Below are positions 1 to 8,616 of a stretch of 64,000 nucleotides of DNA, in pieces. The stretch spans positions 20,966 to 84,965 of the forward strand of contig PLDF01000139.1 in NCBI GenBank assembly GCA_003135055.1. Direction: 5' to 3'. The notes under the pieces were generated by a model. The model searched no databases. It had not been told where the DNA came from and saw nothing but the letters and a program-made list of their open reading frames with translations. The DNA comes from Bryobacterales bacterium (GTDB lineage Bacteria > Acidobacteriota > Terriglobia > Bryobacterales > Bryobacteraceae). Every line of letters starts with the position of its first letter. The stretch's first letter is position 1. A program made the position numbers and the translations under genes.

Positions 1-1
1 G

Positions 2-1633
2 ATCACCGAGGCGGTGCTGAGCATCCTCTATCCGCACTACATGCGGCCCATTCCGTCCATGTCGGTGGCGGAGTTCCACGTGGATTCGACGCAAGTGACG
101 CCGGATACCGGTCTGAAGGTGGATCGCGGAGCGTTGCTGCGCTCGCGCCCTTTACAGGGCGTGCCCTGCAAGTTCCGCACCTGCTACGACGTGACTTTTT
201 GGCCGCTATCGGTCGCCGAAGCGGAATGGACCACGCCCGACCGGCTCAAGCCGCCCATCAAATCGTCCGACGCCGTGGCCGCGGTACGCATCGCCCTGCG
301 CTGCGCGGGCGATCTGACGTTCGGCAAGCTCTCGCTCACCTCGCTGCGCTTTTATCTCAGCGGCGAAAGCGGTCTGACCCATAGCCTTTACGAGCTGTTG
401 TGCAACAACTGCGTGCAGATTCTGGTGCGCGACGCCTCTCCGAAATCCCGCGTGCCGCCGGTTTATCTCACTCCCGAAGCGCTGCGGCCGGTGGGATTCG
501 CCGAAGAGGAGGGCATGCTGCCGTATCCGCGGCGCTCGTTCATCGGCTACGGCCTCTTGCAGGAATACTTCTGTTTTCCGCAGAAATTCTTCTTCCTCGA
601 TCTGTCGGAGCTCGACAAAGCCTGCGCGGCCGGCTTCGGCGGCGCCGCGGAAGTGATTCTGCTCATCTCGCCGTTCGAGCGGAACGACCGCCGCCAGGCC
701 CTGGAGCTGGGCGTATCGGCGAAGACCTTCCGCCTTGGCTGCGCCCCCATCGTCAACCTGTTCCCGCAGACCGCCGAGCCGATTTTGCTGAGCCACCGCA
801 AGTACGAATACCCGGTGATTCCCGACGTGAGCCGCCGCAGCGCCCTGGAGATCTTCGAAGTCAGGGAAGTGGTGAGCGCCAATCCGCAAGCCGCCGAGGT
901 GGTGAAGTTCGAACCGTTCTATTCCTTCCGCCACGGCCAGACCCGCGCCAAAATCAGGGCGTTCTGGCACGCCGTGCGGCGCCCTTCGGGCCAGCGCGAC
1001 GACCTGGGCACCGAGGTCTTTCTCTCGCTGGTGGATCTCTCCGGAAAACCGGTGCAGGCGGACGTGGACGCGCTCACGGTGCGAACCATCTGCACCAACC
1101 GCGACCTTCCTTCGCGATTGCCGTTCGGCAACGACGCCGGCGATTTCGAACTCGAAAGCGCCGTTCCCATCAAGCGCATCGTGGCGCTTACCAAGCCCAC
1201 CGATACGCTGCGCCCGCCCGTGGGCAAAGATTCGCTATGGCGCCTGGTGTCGCAGCTTTCGCTGAATTACCTGTCGCTGGTGGGGGAAGGCCGCGAAGCG
1301 CTGCAGGAATTGCTGCGGCTCTACAACTTCGCCGGGTCGACGCATTCGGAAAAGCAGATCGAAGGGCTGGTGGGGCTTTCCAGCAAACGCCATTTTGCGC
1401 GGGTGGTGTCGGAGGATGGGGTCACCTTCGCGCGCGGCACGCAGGTGGAAATGGAGTTCGACGAAGAGCAGTTTACCGGCGCCGGCGTCTATCTTTTCGC
1501 CGCCGTGCTGGAGCATTTTCTGGGAATGTACGTCTCCTTGAACAGCTTTAGCCAGTTGCGCGTGCGCACCCGGCAGAGAAAGGAGGTACTGCGCCAATGG
1601 CAACCGCGGGCGGGCCGGAAGATTTTGATGTAG
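2..1633 (+). CDS. tssF: T6SS baseplate subunit TssF (5' end outside window)
   Basis: This is a structural subunit of the type VI secretion baseplate, which works with TssG, TssE and TssK to seed the contractile tail on the cytoplasmic side of the membrane. The frame is open to the first base, and the LYPHYMRPIPSM stretch a few residues in normally lies about 70-80 residues into TssF, so the true start is upstream of the window and roughly 80 residues are missing. The visible part, about 540 residues, covers most of the family's usual 600. It overlaps tssG by 37 bases, which suggests translational coupling. The identification rests on this conserved stretch, on length and on the order tssF-tssG-clpV-vgrG-PAAR. 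Confidence 0.93.
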   Translation: MTEAVLSILYPHYMRPIPSMSVAEFHVDSTQVTPDTGLKVDRGALLRSRPLQGVPCKFRTCYDVTFWPLSVAEAEWTTPDRLKPPIKSSDAVAAVRIALRCAGDLTFGKLSLTSLRFYLSGESGLTHSLYELLCNNCVQILVRDASPKSRVPPVYLTPEALRPVGFAEEEGMLPYPRRSFIGYGLLQEYFCFPQKFFFLDLSELDKACAAGFGGAAEVILLISPFERNDRRQALELGVSAKTFRLGCAPIVNLFPQTAEPILLSHRKYEYPVIPDVSRRSALEIFEVREVVSANPQAAEVVKFEPFYSFRHGQTRAKIRAFWHAVRRPSGQRDDLGTEVFLSLVDLSGKPVQADVDALTVRTICTNRDLPSRLPFGNDAGDFELESAVPIKRIVALTKPTDTLRPPVGKDSLWRLVSQLSLNYLSLVGEGREALQELLRLYNFAGSTHSEKQIEGLVGLSSKRHFARVVSEDGVTFARGTQVEMEFDEEQFTGAGVYLFAAVLEHFLGMYVSLNSFSQLRVRTRQRKEVLRQWQPRAGRKILM

Positions 1634-2622
1634 CGCGTTGGCCCATCGCCGGGATGCTCGATAGCGAGCCCTACCGGTTCGAGTTCTTCCAGGCCGTGCG
1701 TCTGTTGTCGCGCATGTACCCCCACCGCCAGGTGGCGGGCCGCTTCAACAATCCCTCGGAGGAAGTGGTGCGCTTCGCGGCGCACCCCGATGCGTCGTTT
1801 CCGGCCAGCGAGATTCAGGCGCTCGACCGCAGCCAGGTTCCCGCGCTGATGCGCGTAAACTTCATGGGCCTCACCGGCCCGCTGGGCGTACTGCCGCTTC
1901 CCTATACCTCCCTGGTGCGGGAACGTCTGCGGGAGAAGGACTCCTCGATGCGGGATTTCTTCGACATCTTCAACCACCGCATGATTTCGCTCTTCTGCCT
2001 GGCGTTTGAGAAATACCGCTTTTCGATTCCTTATGAGCGCGGAGAACGCGACCGCTTTTCGCATCACGTCCTGGCTCTGATCGGTTTGGGGACGCCGGGA
2101 TTGCAGGACCGCCAGGATGTGCCCGACGATTCGCTGCTGTTTTACAGCGGCCTGCTTTCGCTGCACGCGCGTTCGGCCGTGGCCCTGCGCCAGTTGCTGA
2201 TAGATTATTACAATGTTCCCATCGAGATCGAACAGTTCGTGGGCGTCTGGCGGCCCGTGGAAACCGATTCGCAGTGCTCTTTCAGCGACGAGAACAGCTA
2301 CTCGGAGCGTTTGGGCTTCGGCGCGATCGTGGGCGACGAGATCTGGGACCAGCAATCGCGCGTGCGCATCTGCCTCGGTCCGTTGACGCTGCAGCAGTAT
2401 GTCGACTTCCTGCCGGGCGGCGAAGCCCACCGGCGCGTCCGCGCGCTCACCAGCTTTTATGCCGGCGGAGAATACGATATGGAGCTGCAGCTGATCCTGC
2501 AGCGCGGGGAAGTGCCGCCCTGCGAGTTGAGCGCCGGCGAGGGTCCGCAGCTCGGATGGACCAGCTGGGTGAAGAACGGGGAATTTGGGAGAGACCCGGG
2601 AGAGACGATTCTGGAGTTGTAG
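1597..2622 (+). CDS. tssG: T6SS baseplate subunit TssG
   Basis: TssG (VasB/ImpH family) is the small partner of TssF in the T6SS baseplate wedge. The protein has 341 residues, the usual family length. Near the N-terminus it has the typical FEFFQAVRLLSRMYP segment followed by VRFAAHPDASFP. The ATG at 1597 is chosen because a strong AAAGGAGG ribosome-binding site lies about 10 bases upstream, inside the end of tssF. The stop codon TAG directly abuts a palindromic repeat that continues for 65 bases, so the last base of the gene may belong to that element. There is no truncation or unusual composition. Confidence 0.93.
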   Translation: MATAGGPEDFDVARWPIAGMLDSEPYRFEFFQAVRLLSRMYPHRQVAGRFNNPSEEVVRFAAHPDASFPASEIQALDRSQVPALMRVNFMGLTGPLGVLPLPYTSLVRERLREKDSSMRDFFDIFNHRMISLFCLAFEKYRFSIPYERGERDRFSHHVLALIGLGTPGLQDRQDVPDDSLLFYSGLLSLHARSAVALRQLLIDYYNVPIEIEQFVGVWRPVETDSQCSFSDENSYSERLGFGAIVGDEIWDQQSRVRICLGPLTLQQYVDFLPGGEAHRRVRALTSFYAGGEYDMELQLILQRGEVPPCELSAGEGPQLGWTSWVKNGEFGRDPGETILEL

Positions 2623-2687
2623 GACAGGCCTCCCGGCCTGTCCAGGCGCGTGACGTAAACCGGAAAGACAGGCCGGGAGGCCTGTCC
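2622..2687. repeat. Dispersed palindrome R1, inverted pair between tssG and clpV
   Basis: Two copies of a palindrome with arms GGACAGGCC and GGCCTGTCC face each other, separated by about 23 bases, so the unit can fold as two small hairpins or one long one. The first base overlaps the tssG stop codon. The same element recurs at 13235, 20984-21115 and 22888, with a looser relative near 31054. It separates tssG from clpV and could act as a transcript-stability or attenuation hairpin, but it has no T tract typical of an intrinsic terminator. Confidence 0.9.
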
Positions 2688-2715
2688 TGCGGTCGAAAAA
2701 GAAGGAGCCACTTAT

Positions 2716-5496
2716 ATGCCGGTTACATTGAAAGCCATCGTATCCAAGCTGAACGACACTACCCGCAAAGCGCTCGAGGACGCTGCCGGGCTGTGTCTCG
2801 CGCGCACGCACTACGACGTCGAGATCGAGCATTTCCTGATGAAGCTGATGGATGCCACGGATTCCGATTTTGCGCGCATCCTGAAACAATTCGGCGTCGA
2901 TAAGTCGCGTCTCTCGGCGGAGCTCTCGCGCAGCCTCGATAAGCTCAAGACTGGCAATGCGCGAACACCGTCGTTTAGTCCCTCCCTGCACCGCATGCTC
3001 ACCGAAGGGTGGACCATCGGGTCGCTCGAGTTCGGCGGCGGACAGGTGCGGACCGGCTTTACCACGCTCGCGCTGGTTTCCGACGACGAGCTGTCGCGCA
3101 TCGTCCGCGATATTAGCAAGGAGCTGCAGAAGATCGAGCCGGAATCCCTCCGCAAGCAGTTGCCCGCCATTCTGGAGGATTCACTCGAGTATTCGGCCCA
3201 GCCCGCGGCCGCCGGCCTGTCTGGCGGGGGTGCGCCGGGTACGCCCGGAATGCCGAAGGTGGGCGGAAAGACGCCCAACCTCGACCAGTTCACCGTCAAC
3301 CTCACGGAGAACGCCAAGAAGGGCAAGATCGATCCCGTGCTCGGACGCGATTTCGAAATCCGGCAGATTATCGATATCCTGATGCGCCGAAGGCAGAATA
3401 ACCCCATTCTCACCGGTGAAGCGGGGGTCGGAAAGACGGCGGTGGTGGAAGGCTTCGCGGTGCGCGTCGCCAATGGCGAAGTGCCGTCCGCATTGAAAAA
3501 CGTGGCCATCCGCACGCTCGATCTGGCGCTGCTGCAGGCCGGCGCCGGGATTAAGGGTGAATTTGAAAATCGCTTAAAGGGACTGATCGAAGAAGTGAAA
3601 TCTTCGCCGACGCCGATCATCTTGTTCATCGATGAAGCGCACACCATGATCGGCGCGGGCGGCCAGGCCGGACAGGGCGATGCCGCCAACCTGCTCAAAC
3701 CGGCGCTGGCGCGCGGCGAGATGCGCACCATCGCGGCCACCACGTGGTCCGAATACAAGAAGTATTTCGAAAAGGATCCGGCGCTGGCGCGGCGCTTCCA
3801 GGTGGTGAAGGTGGAAGAGCCCACCGAACAGCAATGCCAGGTGATGCTGCGCAGCGTGGTCCCGTTTCTGGAAAAGCATCACAACGTCCGCATTCTGGAC
3901 GAAGGCTTGAATGCGGCCGTGAAACTTTCGCACCGTTACCTGCCGGACCGCCAGCTTCCCGATAAGGCCGTCAGCGTACTCGACACGGCCTGCGCGCGCC
4001 TCGCCCTGGGACAAAATGTCGTGCCCGCGGCGATGGAAGACGCCAGCCGGGAGATCGACGACTACGCGGTTCAGCTTCGCGTATTGGGCCGCGAAGAAGC
4101 CCTCGGCGCGGATCACAGCGAGCGGGTGGCGGAGATTACCAAGAAGAAGGCTGCCGTGGAAGCGCGTCTGGCTGAGTTGCAGGCGCGTTGGGATAAGGAG
4201 GCCGGCTTGGTCAACCGCATTCGCGAGGTGCGCGGCAAGTTGGAGGGCGGCGCGGCGCCCGGCGCTGCCCAGCCGCAGACCCAAAGTGCGGCGGCCGGCG
4301 CTGCTCAGCCGCAGGCCCAAAGCGCTGCGCCCAGTATTCAAAACGCCGCGGGCGCCGCCCCCGCGGCCGCCGCCTCCGCGGGCGATCCCGCACCGGCCGT
4401 ACCGGTGAATGTCGAAGCGCTACGCACCGAGCTCGCTTCGCTGAACGCCGAATTGGAAGCGCATCAGGGCGAGACGCCGCTCATGCGCGTGTGCGTGGAT
4501 GCGCACATTGTAGGCGACGTGGTGTCGGGTTGGACCGGCATCCCCATCGGCAAAATGCTGAAGGACGAAGTCGCCACCGTGCTGGCGCTGGAATCGCACC
4601 TGGGACGGCGGCTCATCGGCCAGGATCACGCGCTGCACATGATCAGCGAGCGCATTCGCACTTCGAAAGCCAGCCTGGAGGATCCGATCAAGCCCATCGG
4701 CGTGTTTATGCTGGTGGGGCCGAGCGGCGTCGGAAAAACCGAGACCGCGCTGGCGCTTTCCGACCAACTCTACGGTGGAGAGCGCAACATGATCACCATT
4801 AATATGTCGGAATTCCAGGAAGCGCATACGGTTTCCACGCTGAAGGGTTCGCCTCCCGGATACGTGGGTTATGGCGAAGGCGGGGTGCTGACTGAAGCCG
4901 TGCGGCGCCGGCCGTATTCGGTGGTGCTGCTGGACGAAGTGGAGAAGGCGCATCCCGACGTGCTGAAGCTGTTCTTTCAGGTATTCGACAAAGGCCGGAT
5001 GGAAGATGGCGAAGGCCGCGAGATCGATTTCAAAAACACCGTCATCATCCTCACGTCCAACGCCGGCACGGAGACGCTCATGAAGCTGACCGCCGATCCC
5101 GAGACCATGCCCAGCAACGAGGGGCTGGTGAAGGCGCTCAAGCCGGAGCTCGACAAGATTTTCATGCCCGCGTTTCTCGGACGTATGGTCATCATTCCTT
5201 ACTTCCCAATCCGCGACGAAGCGCTAAAGCAGATTGTCCGCCTCAAAATCGCCAAGATCCAGCGCCGCATTCTGGAGACGCACAAGATCGCGTTGACGTA
5301 CGACGAGGCGCTGATCGACGAAGTGGCGCGCCGCTGTACCGAGGTGGAAAGCGGCGCCCGCAACGTGGACAACATTTTGACCAATACCATGTTGCCGGAA
5401 GTTTCGCGGCAAATTCTGGGACGCTTGGCCGAACGGCAGAAGCTGGCTCCGATCCACGTCAGTATCGGCGCGGACGGCGCCTTTGTCTATAACTAA
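2716..5496 (+). CDS. clpV: T6SS ATPase ClpV (TssH)
   Basis: This AAA+ unfoldase of the Hsp100/ClpB type disassembles the contracted TssB/TssC sheath so that the secretion machine can be reused; it acts in the cytoplasm as a hexamer. The protein has 926 residues. An N-terminal Clp repeat domain covers about residues 1-150. The first Walker A, GEAGVGKT, is near residue 234, with Walker B FIDEAH about 60 residues later; the second Walker A, GPSGVGKT, is near residue 668, with LLDEVEKAHP after it. Between the two ATPase modules an Ala/Pro/Gln-rich low-complexity stretch with near-repeats of GAAQPQ (about residues 511-565) interrupts the coiled-coil middle domain, which is unusual for ClpV. The ATG at 2716 has GAAGGAG upstream. 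Confidence 0.95.
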   Translation: MPVTLKAIVSKLNDTTRKALEDAAGLCLARTHYDVEIEHFLMKLMDATDSDFARILKQFGVDKSRLSAELSRSLDKLKTGNARTPSFSPSLHRMLTEGWTIGSLEFGGGQVRTGFTTLALVSDDELSRIVRDISKELQKIEPESLRKQLPAILEDSLEYSAQPAAAGLSGGGAPGTPGMPKVGGKTPNLDQFTVNLTENAKKGKIDPVLGRDFEIRQIIDILMRRRQNNPILTGEAGVGKTAVVEGFAVRVANGEVPSALKNVAIRTLDLALLQAGAGIKGEFENRLKGLIEEVKSSPTPIILFIDEAHTMIGAGGQAGQGDAANLLKPALARGEMRTIAATTWSEYKKYFEKDPALARRFQVVKVEEPTEQQCQVMLRSVVPFLEKHHNVRILDEGLNAAVKLSHRYLPDRQLPDKAVSVLDTACARLALGQNVVPAAMEDASREIDDYAVQLRVLGREEALGADHSERVAEITKKKAAVEARLAELQARWDKEAGLVNRIREVRGKLEGGAAPGAAQPQTQSAAAGAAQPQAQSAAPSIQNAAGAAPAAAASAGDPAPAVPVNVEALRTELASLNAELEAHQGETPLMRVCVDAHIVGDVVSGWTGIPIGKMLKDEVATVLALESHLGRRLIGQDHALHMISERIRTSKASLEDPIKPIGVFMLVGPSGVGKTETALALSDQLYGGERNMITINMSEFQEAHTVSTLKGSPPGYVGYGEGGVLTEAVRRRPYSVVLLDEVEKAHPDVLKLFFQVFDKGRMEDGEGREIDFKNTVIILTSNAGTETLMKLTADPETMPSNEGLVKALKPELDKIFMPAFLGRMVIIPYFPIRDEALKQIVRLKIAKIQRRILETHKIALTYDEALIDEVARRCTEVESGARNVDNILTNTMLPEVSRQILGRLAERQKLAPIHVSIGADGAFVYN

Positions 5497-5550
5497 ACCG
5501 AGCTCAAATAACTAGAAGATTTCTGAGATCTCATCGCCGGAGGATTCTTT

Positions 5551-7620
5551 ATGCCATACACCGACGCGCTGCGCACCATCAAACTGACGACGCCGCTTGG
5601 GGCCAACAAGCTGATCGCCACCACATTTCAAGGCCGCGAGGCGATTTCCGAGTTGTTCTTCTTTCACCTCGATGTCATGACCGAGGAGACGGATGTCATT
5701 GCGTTCGATCAGCTCCTGGGGCAAAATATCACGGTGACGATCGAGATGGGCGCGGGCGACCGTTACTTCAACGGACACGTAATCGGCATGGCTCAAGCGT
5801 CTCGCGAGGAGGTCTTGACCCACTACAAGCTGGTGATGGCGCCAACGGTGTGGCCGCTGACGCGCAATGCGCAGAGCCGGATTTTCCAGCAAAAGGCCGT
5901 TCCCGACATTCTGAAAGCGGTCTTCACGGGCCAGGACGTGGACTATCAGCTTACGGGCACATATCTGCCGCGAGAGTACTGCGTGCAATACCGGGAAACG
6001 GATTTCGACTTCGCCAGCCGGCTGATGGAAGAGGAAGGCATCTTTTATTTCTTCCAGCACACCGATAGCAAGAACACTATGGTGCTGGGCGATTCGCCGC
6101 AAGTATTTCAGGACTTGGCGGTGGCGCCCACGCTGACCTACGACCTCGGCGACGCCACCGGTCTGGCTGACGACCGGGTGACGGGGTGGGAGAAGTTTCA
6201 GGATCTGCGCTCCGGCAAAAGCACGCTGTGGGATTACGAATTCCAGATGCCCGACAAGAACTGCTCGGCCACCGCACAGGCCCCGGCGACGCTTCAGGTG
6301 GGCACTGTAAGCCATAATTTGCAGGCGGGCGGGAACACTGCGTGGGAGCTGTACGACTACCCTGGCGGATACACCAGGCGTTTCGACGGCGTCGATAAAG
6401 GCGGCGGCGATCAAGCGGCGAATCTTCAGGACATCTTCACCGACAACACTCGCACCGTGAAGCTCCGCATGGCACAGGAAACAGCCAGGAGTTTGATCGT
6501 ACACGGTACGTCTTTGCACGTAGGTTTTACTTCGGGATACAACTTCACGTTAAGCGGCCACTTTTCGGACGACGCCGAATACACGCTGGTGGCGGTGGAG
6601 CACGATGCCAGGCAGCCTCTGGGGGATCAGGCTGAGTTTCAGTACAGCAACAGCTTCCGCGCCATCCCCGCGGCGCTGCCGTTCCTGCCGGCGCGCACCA
6701 CGCCCCAGCCATTCGTGCACGGCCCGCAGACGGCGGTTGTGGTAGGGTCGTCGGGAGATGAGATCGCCACCGATAAATACGGCCGCGTCAAGGTGCAATT
6801 CCACTGGGACCGGGACGGTACGGACGATTTAAGCAGCTCGTGCTGGCTCCGGGTCGCGACGCATTGGGCCGGGAAGCAATGGGGCGCCATTCATATTCCG
6901 CGCGTCGGGCAGGAGGTGATCGTCGCGTTTCTCGAAGGCGATCCCGACCAGCCGATCATCGTCGGCAGCGTCTATAACGCCGACAACATGCCGCCCTGGA
7001 CGCTGCCCGATAACAAAACCCAGAGCGGCATCATCAGCCGCAGTACCACCGGAGGCTCGGCGTCCAATTATAATCAGATCCAATTCGAAGATAAGATCAG
7101 CAGCGAGCAGATCAATGTCCAGGCCGAAAAGGACATGAACACGGTGGTCAAGAACAACGAAGTGCGCACGGTGGGCTCGAGTTCAGCGGACGACGGCAGC
7201 CGCACCACCACAATCTATAACAACGAAACCTTGACCGTCACGCAGGGGAATCAATCAACCACCGTGAACACGGGCAACCAGTCCACTGAGATCAAGACGG
7301 GCGACCAGAGCAATCTGGTAGACATGGGCAACCAGACCAATGAGATCAAGATGGGCAACCAGACGGAGACTTTGGACATGGGCAACCAGACTACTACGCT
7401 CAAAATGGGCAATCAGAGCACCACTTTAGATCTGGGAAATATTACCACTCAGTGCAGTTTAGGATCGATCACGCTCCAGGCGATGCAATCGATTACCCTG
7501 CAGGTGGGCCCGAACTCGATAGTGGTTTCTCTGACCGGCGTGACAATCAATGGGATGATGGTCAGCGTCCAGGCGGATGCGATGTGCCAGATACAGGGCG
7601 CGATTACGATGATCAACTGA
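5551..7620 (+). CDS. vgrG: T6SS spike protein VgrG
   Basis: VgrG forms the trimeric puncturing spike at the tip of the T6SS tube and carries effectors directly or through PAAR proteins. The 689-residue product has the gp27-like head at the N-terminus, the gp5-like OB fold around residues 390-480 (GRVKVQFHWDRDG, then WGAIHIPRVGQEVIV), and then a beta-helical needle. The needle includes about seven imperfect 8-11-residue repeats built on GNQ plus T/S (near residues 565-630), as expected of a trimeric beta-prism. There is no added C-terminal enzymatic domain, so it does not look like an evolved VgrG. A GGAGG box lies 8 bases before the ATG. The next gene begins one base after the stop. Confidence 0.95.
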   Translation: MPYTDALRTIKLTTPLGANKLIATTFQGREAISELFFFHLDVMTEETDVIAFDQLLGQNITVTIEMGAGDRYFNGHVIGMAQASREEVLTHYKLVMAPTVWPLTRNAQSRIFQQKAVPDILKAVFTGQDVDYQLTGTYLPREYCVQYRETDFDFASRLMEEEGIFYFFQHTDSKNTMVLGDSPQVFQDLAVAPTLTYDLGDATGLADDRVTGWEKFQDLRSGKSTLWDYEFQMPDKNCSATAQAPATLQVGTVSHNLQAGGNTAWELYDYPGGYTRRFDGVDKGGGDQAANLQDIFTDNTRTVKLRMAQETARSLIVHGTSLHVGFTSGYNFTLSGHFSDDAEYTLVAVEHDARQPLGDQAEFQYSNSFRAIPAALPFLPARTTPQPFVHGPQTAVVVGSSGDEIATDKYGRVKVQFHWDRDGTDDLSSSCWLRVATHWAGKQWGAIHIPRVGQEVIVAFLEGDPDQPIIVGSVYNADNMPPWTLPDNKTQSGIISRSTTGGSASNYNQIQFEDKISSEQINVQAEKDMNTVVKNNEVRTVGSSSADDGSRTTTIYNNETLTVTQGNQSTTVNTGNQSTEIKTGDQSNLVDMGNQTNEIKMGNQTETLDMGNQTTTLKMGNQSTTLDLGNITTQCSLGSITLQAMQSITLQVGPNSIVVSLTGVTINGMMVSVQADAMCQIQGAITMIN

Positions 7621-7621
7621 C

Positions 7622-8197
7622 ATGGGCGGCGAGGCGCAGGCAAGTTCGAAGACGGCGGCCACCGCCGCTGTGGCGGAGTTGAGCGACGAAGCCATGGGAC
7701 TGCTGCGTCCCGAAATCGCTCCACAGGACTATGTGGCCTTGCTGATGTCGAAGAAGCTCTACGCGGACGCGGTACGTTTCGTGGCGCATGCGCTGCCGAA
7801 GCGGGAGGCGGTGTGGTGGGGGTGGATCAGTGCGAAACGGGCGGCCGGCGCGGATCCTCCGCCCAAGATCAAGGCATCGCTCGAGGCCACTGAAAAGTGG
7901 ATCGCGCAGCCGGACGATGAAAGCGGGCGAGCGGCCATGGATGCGGCCAAGGAGGCGAAGACCACCACCGCCGCCGGCTGCGCGGGCATGGCGGCATTTT
8001 TCAGCGGCAGCAGCCTGGGGCCCGCTCACGTCCCGCCCATACCGCCCGGCGAATATCTTACCGCCAAAGCGGTGAGCGGCGCGGTGATCTACGCTGCGGT
8101 GGGCAAGGATCCGGTGAACGCGCCCGACCGGTTTCAGAGCTTTGTGACGCAGGGCGTGGACGTGACCCTCAAAATCAAGCTGTGGGAGAAGAAATAG
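7622..8197 (+). CDS. T6SS-associated protein resembling DUF6931
   Basis: This small soluble protein of 191 residues is encoded between vgrG and a PAAR gene, with one base separating it from each neighbour, so the three genes are almost certainly co-translated. It contains the stretch DAVRFVAHALPKREAVWWGW, which I associate with the DUF6931 family found beside vgrG/PAAR genes; that family name is from memory and was not searched. It has no signal peptide, membrane segment or obvious catalytic motif. Its position suggests an adaptor or chaperone for spike loading, but this is inference. A decayed copy of its middle segment lies downstream of the PAAR gene. Confidence 0.8.
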   Translation: MGGEAQASSKTAATAAVAELSDEAMGLLRPEIAPQDYVALLMSKKLYADAVRFVAHALPKREAVWWGWISAKRAAGADPPPKIKASLEATEKWIAQPDDESGRAAMDAAKEAKTTTAAGCAGMAAFFSGSSLGPAHVPPIPPGEYLTAKAVSGAVIYAAVGKDPVNAPDRFQSFVTQGVDVTLKIKLWEKK

Positions 8198-8198
8198 T

Positions 8199-8492
8199 AT
8201 GGGAAGTCCGGCGGCCAGGTTGACCGACATGCACGTTTGCCCCATGGTGACCGTCCTGGTACCGCACGTGGGCGGCCCCATCCTTGCGCCCGGCGCTCCG
8301 ACGGTGCTGATCGGCGGCCTTCCCGCCGCGCGCGTAACCGATATGGCCGTCTGCGTCGGCCCGCCCGATGTGATCGTGCTGGGGTCGTTCACGGTGCTGA
8401 CCATGAGTATGCCGCAAGCGCGCATTGGCGATTTGACGGCTCACGGCGGGACTATCATTCTGGGAATGTTCACGGTGCTGGTGGGCGGCTGA
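8199..8492 (+). CDS. PAAR-domain spike-tip protein
   Basis: PAAR proteins cap the VgrG needle with a sharp, metal-stabilised cone and help recruit effectors. This 97-residue protein is a stand-alone PAAR: it starts with PAARLTDMHVCP, contains repeated Pro-Ala-Ala-Arg-like turns (PAARVTDMAVC, PQARIGDLTAHGG) and ends straight after the domain, with no effector extension. His and Cys residues in these turns are the likely metal ligands. The ATG follows the preceding stop by one base. As no toxin domain is fused to it, a cognate effector, if present, should lie elsewhere in the genome. Confidence 0.92.
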   Translation: MGSPAARLTDMHVCPMVTVLVPHVGGPILAPGAPTVLIGGLPAARVTDMAVCVGPPDVIVLGSFTVLTMSMPQARIGDLTAHGGTIILGMFTVLVGG

Positions 8493-8501
8493 AGTTATAG
8501 C

Positions 8502-8587
8502 CGATGTCGAAGAAGTCTACGCGACGCAGTACGTTTCGTGGCTCGTGCGCTTCCCAGGAGCGAGGCGGCTTGGCGGGGGTGGAGCGG
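8502..8587 (+). pseudogene. Decayed partial copy of the DUF6931-like gene
   Basis: This stretch resembles bases 7743-7829 of the DUF6931-like gene: both carry GATGTCGAAGAAG, then a diverged CTACGCG segment, then GTACGTTTCGTGGC, then GCGCTTCC/GCGCTGCC and GGCGGGGGTGG. Single-base deletions destroy the reading frame. It therefore looks like a remnant of a second copy, left by duplication of the vgrG-DUF6931-PAAR block and decay of the rest. The alignment was made by eye. Confidence 0.6.
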
Positions 8588-8616
8588 ATTTTACCACCGG
8601 CTGTTAGCCTACTAAC

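Noticed and set aside
1489..2991. A 500-codon open frame on the minus strand antisense to tssG
   Set aside because: It lies opposite well-identified T6SS genes, has no recognisable motif and is rich in His/Arg/Ala as expected of antisense frames in GC-rich DNA. Other long antisense frames (for example at 11484-12971, 33871-35493 and 35361-37151) were dismissed for the same reason.
5551..7620. VgrG as an evolved effector-bearing spike
   Set aside because: The C-terminus is a repetitive beta-prism and ends without an additional domain.
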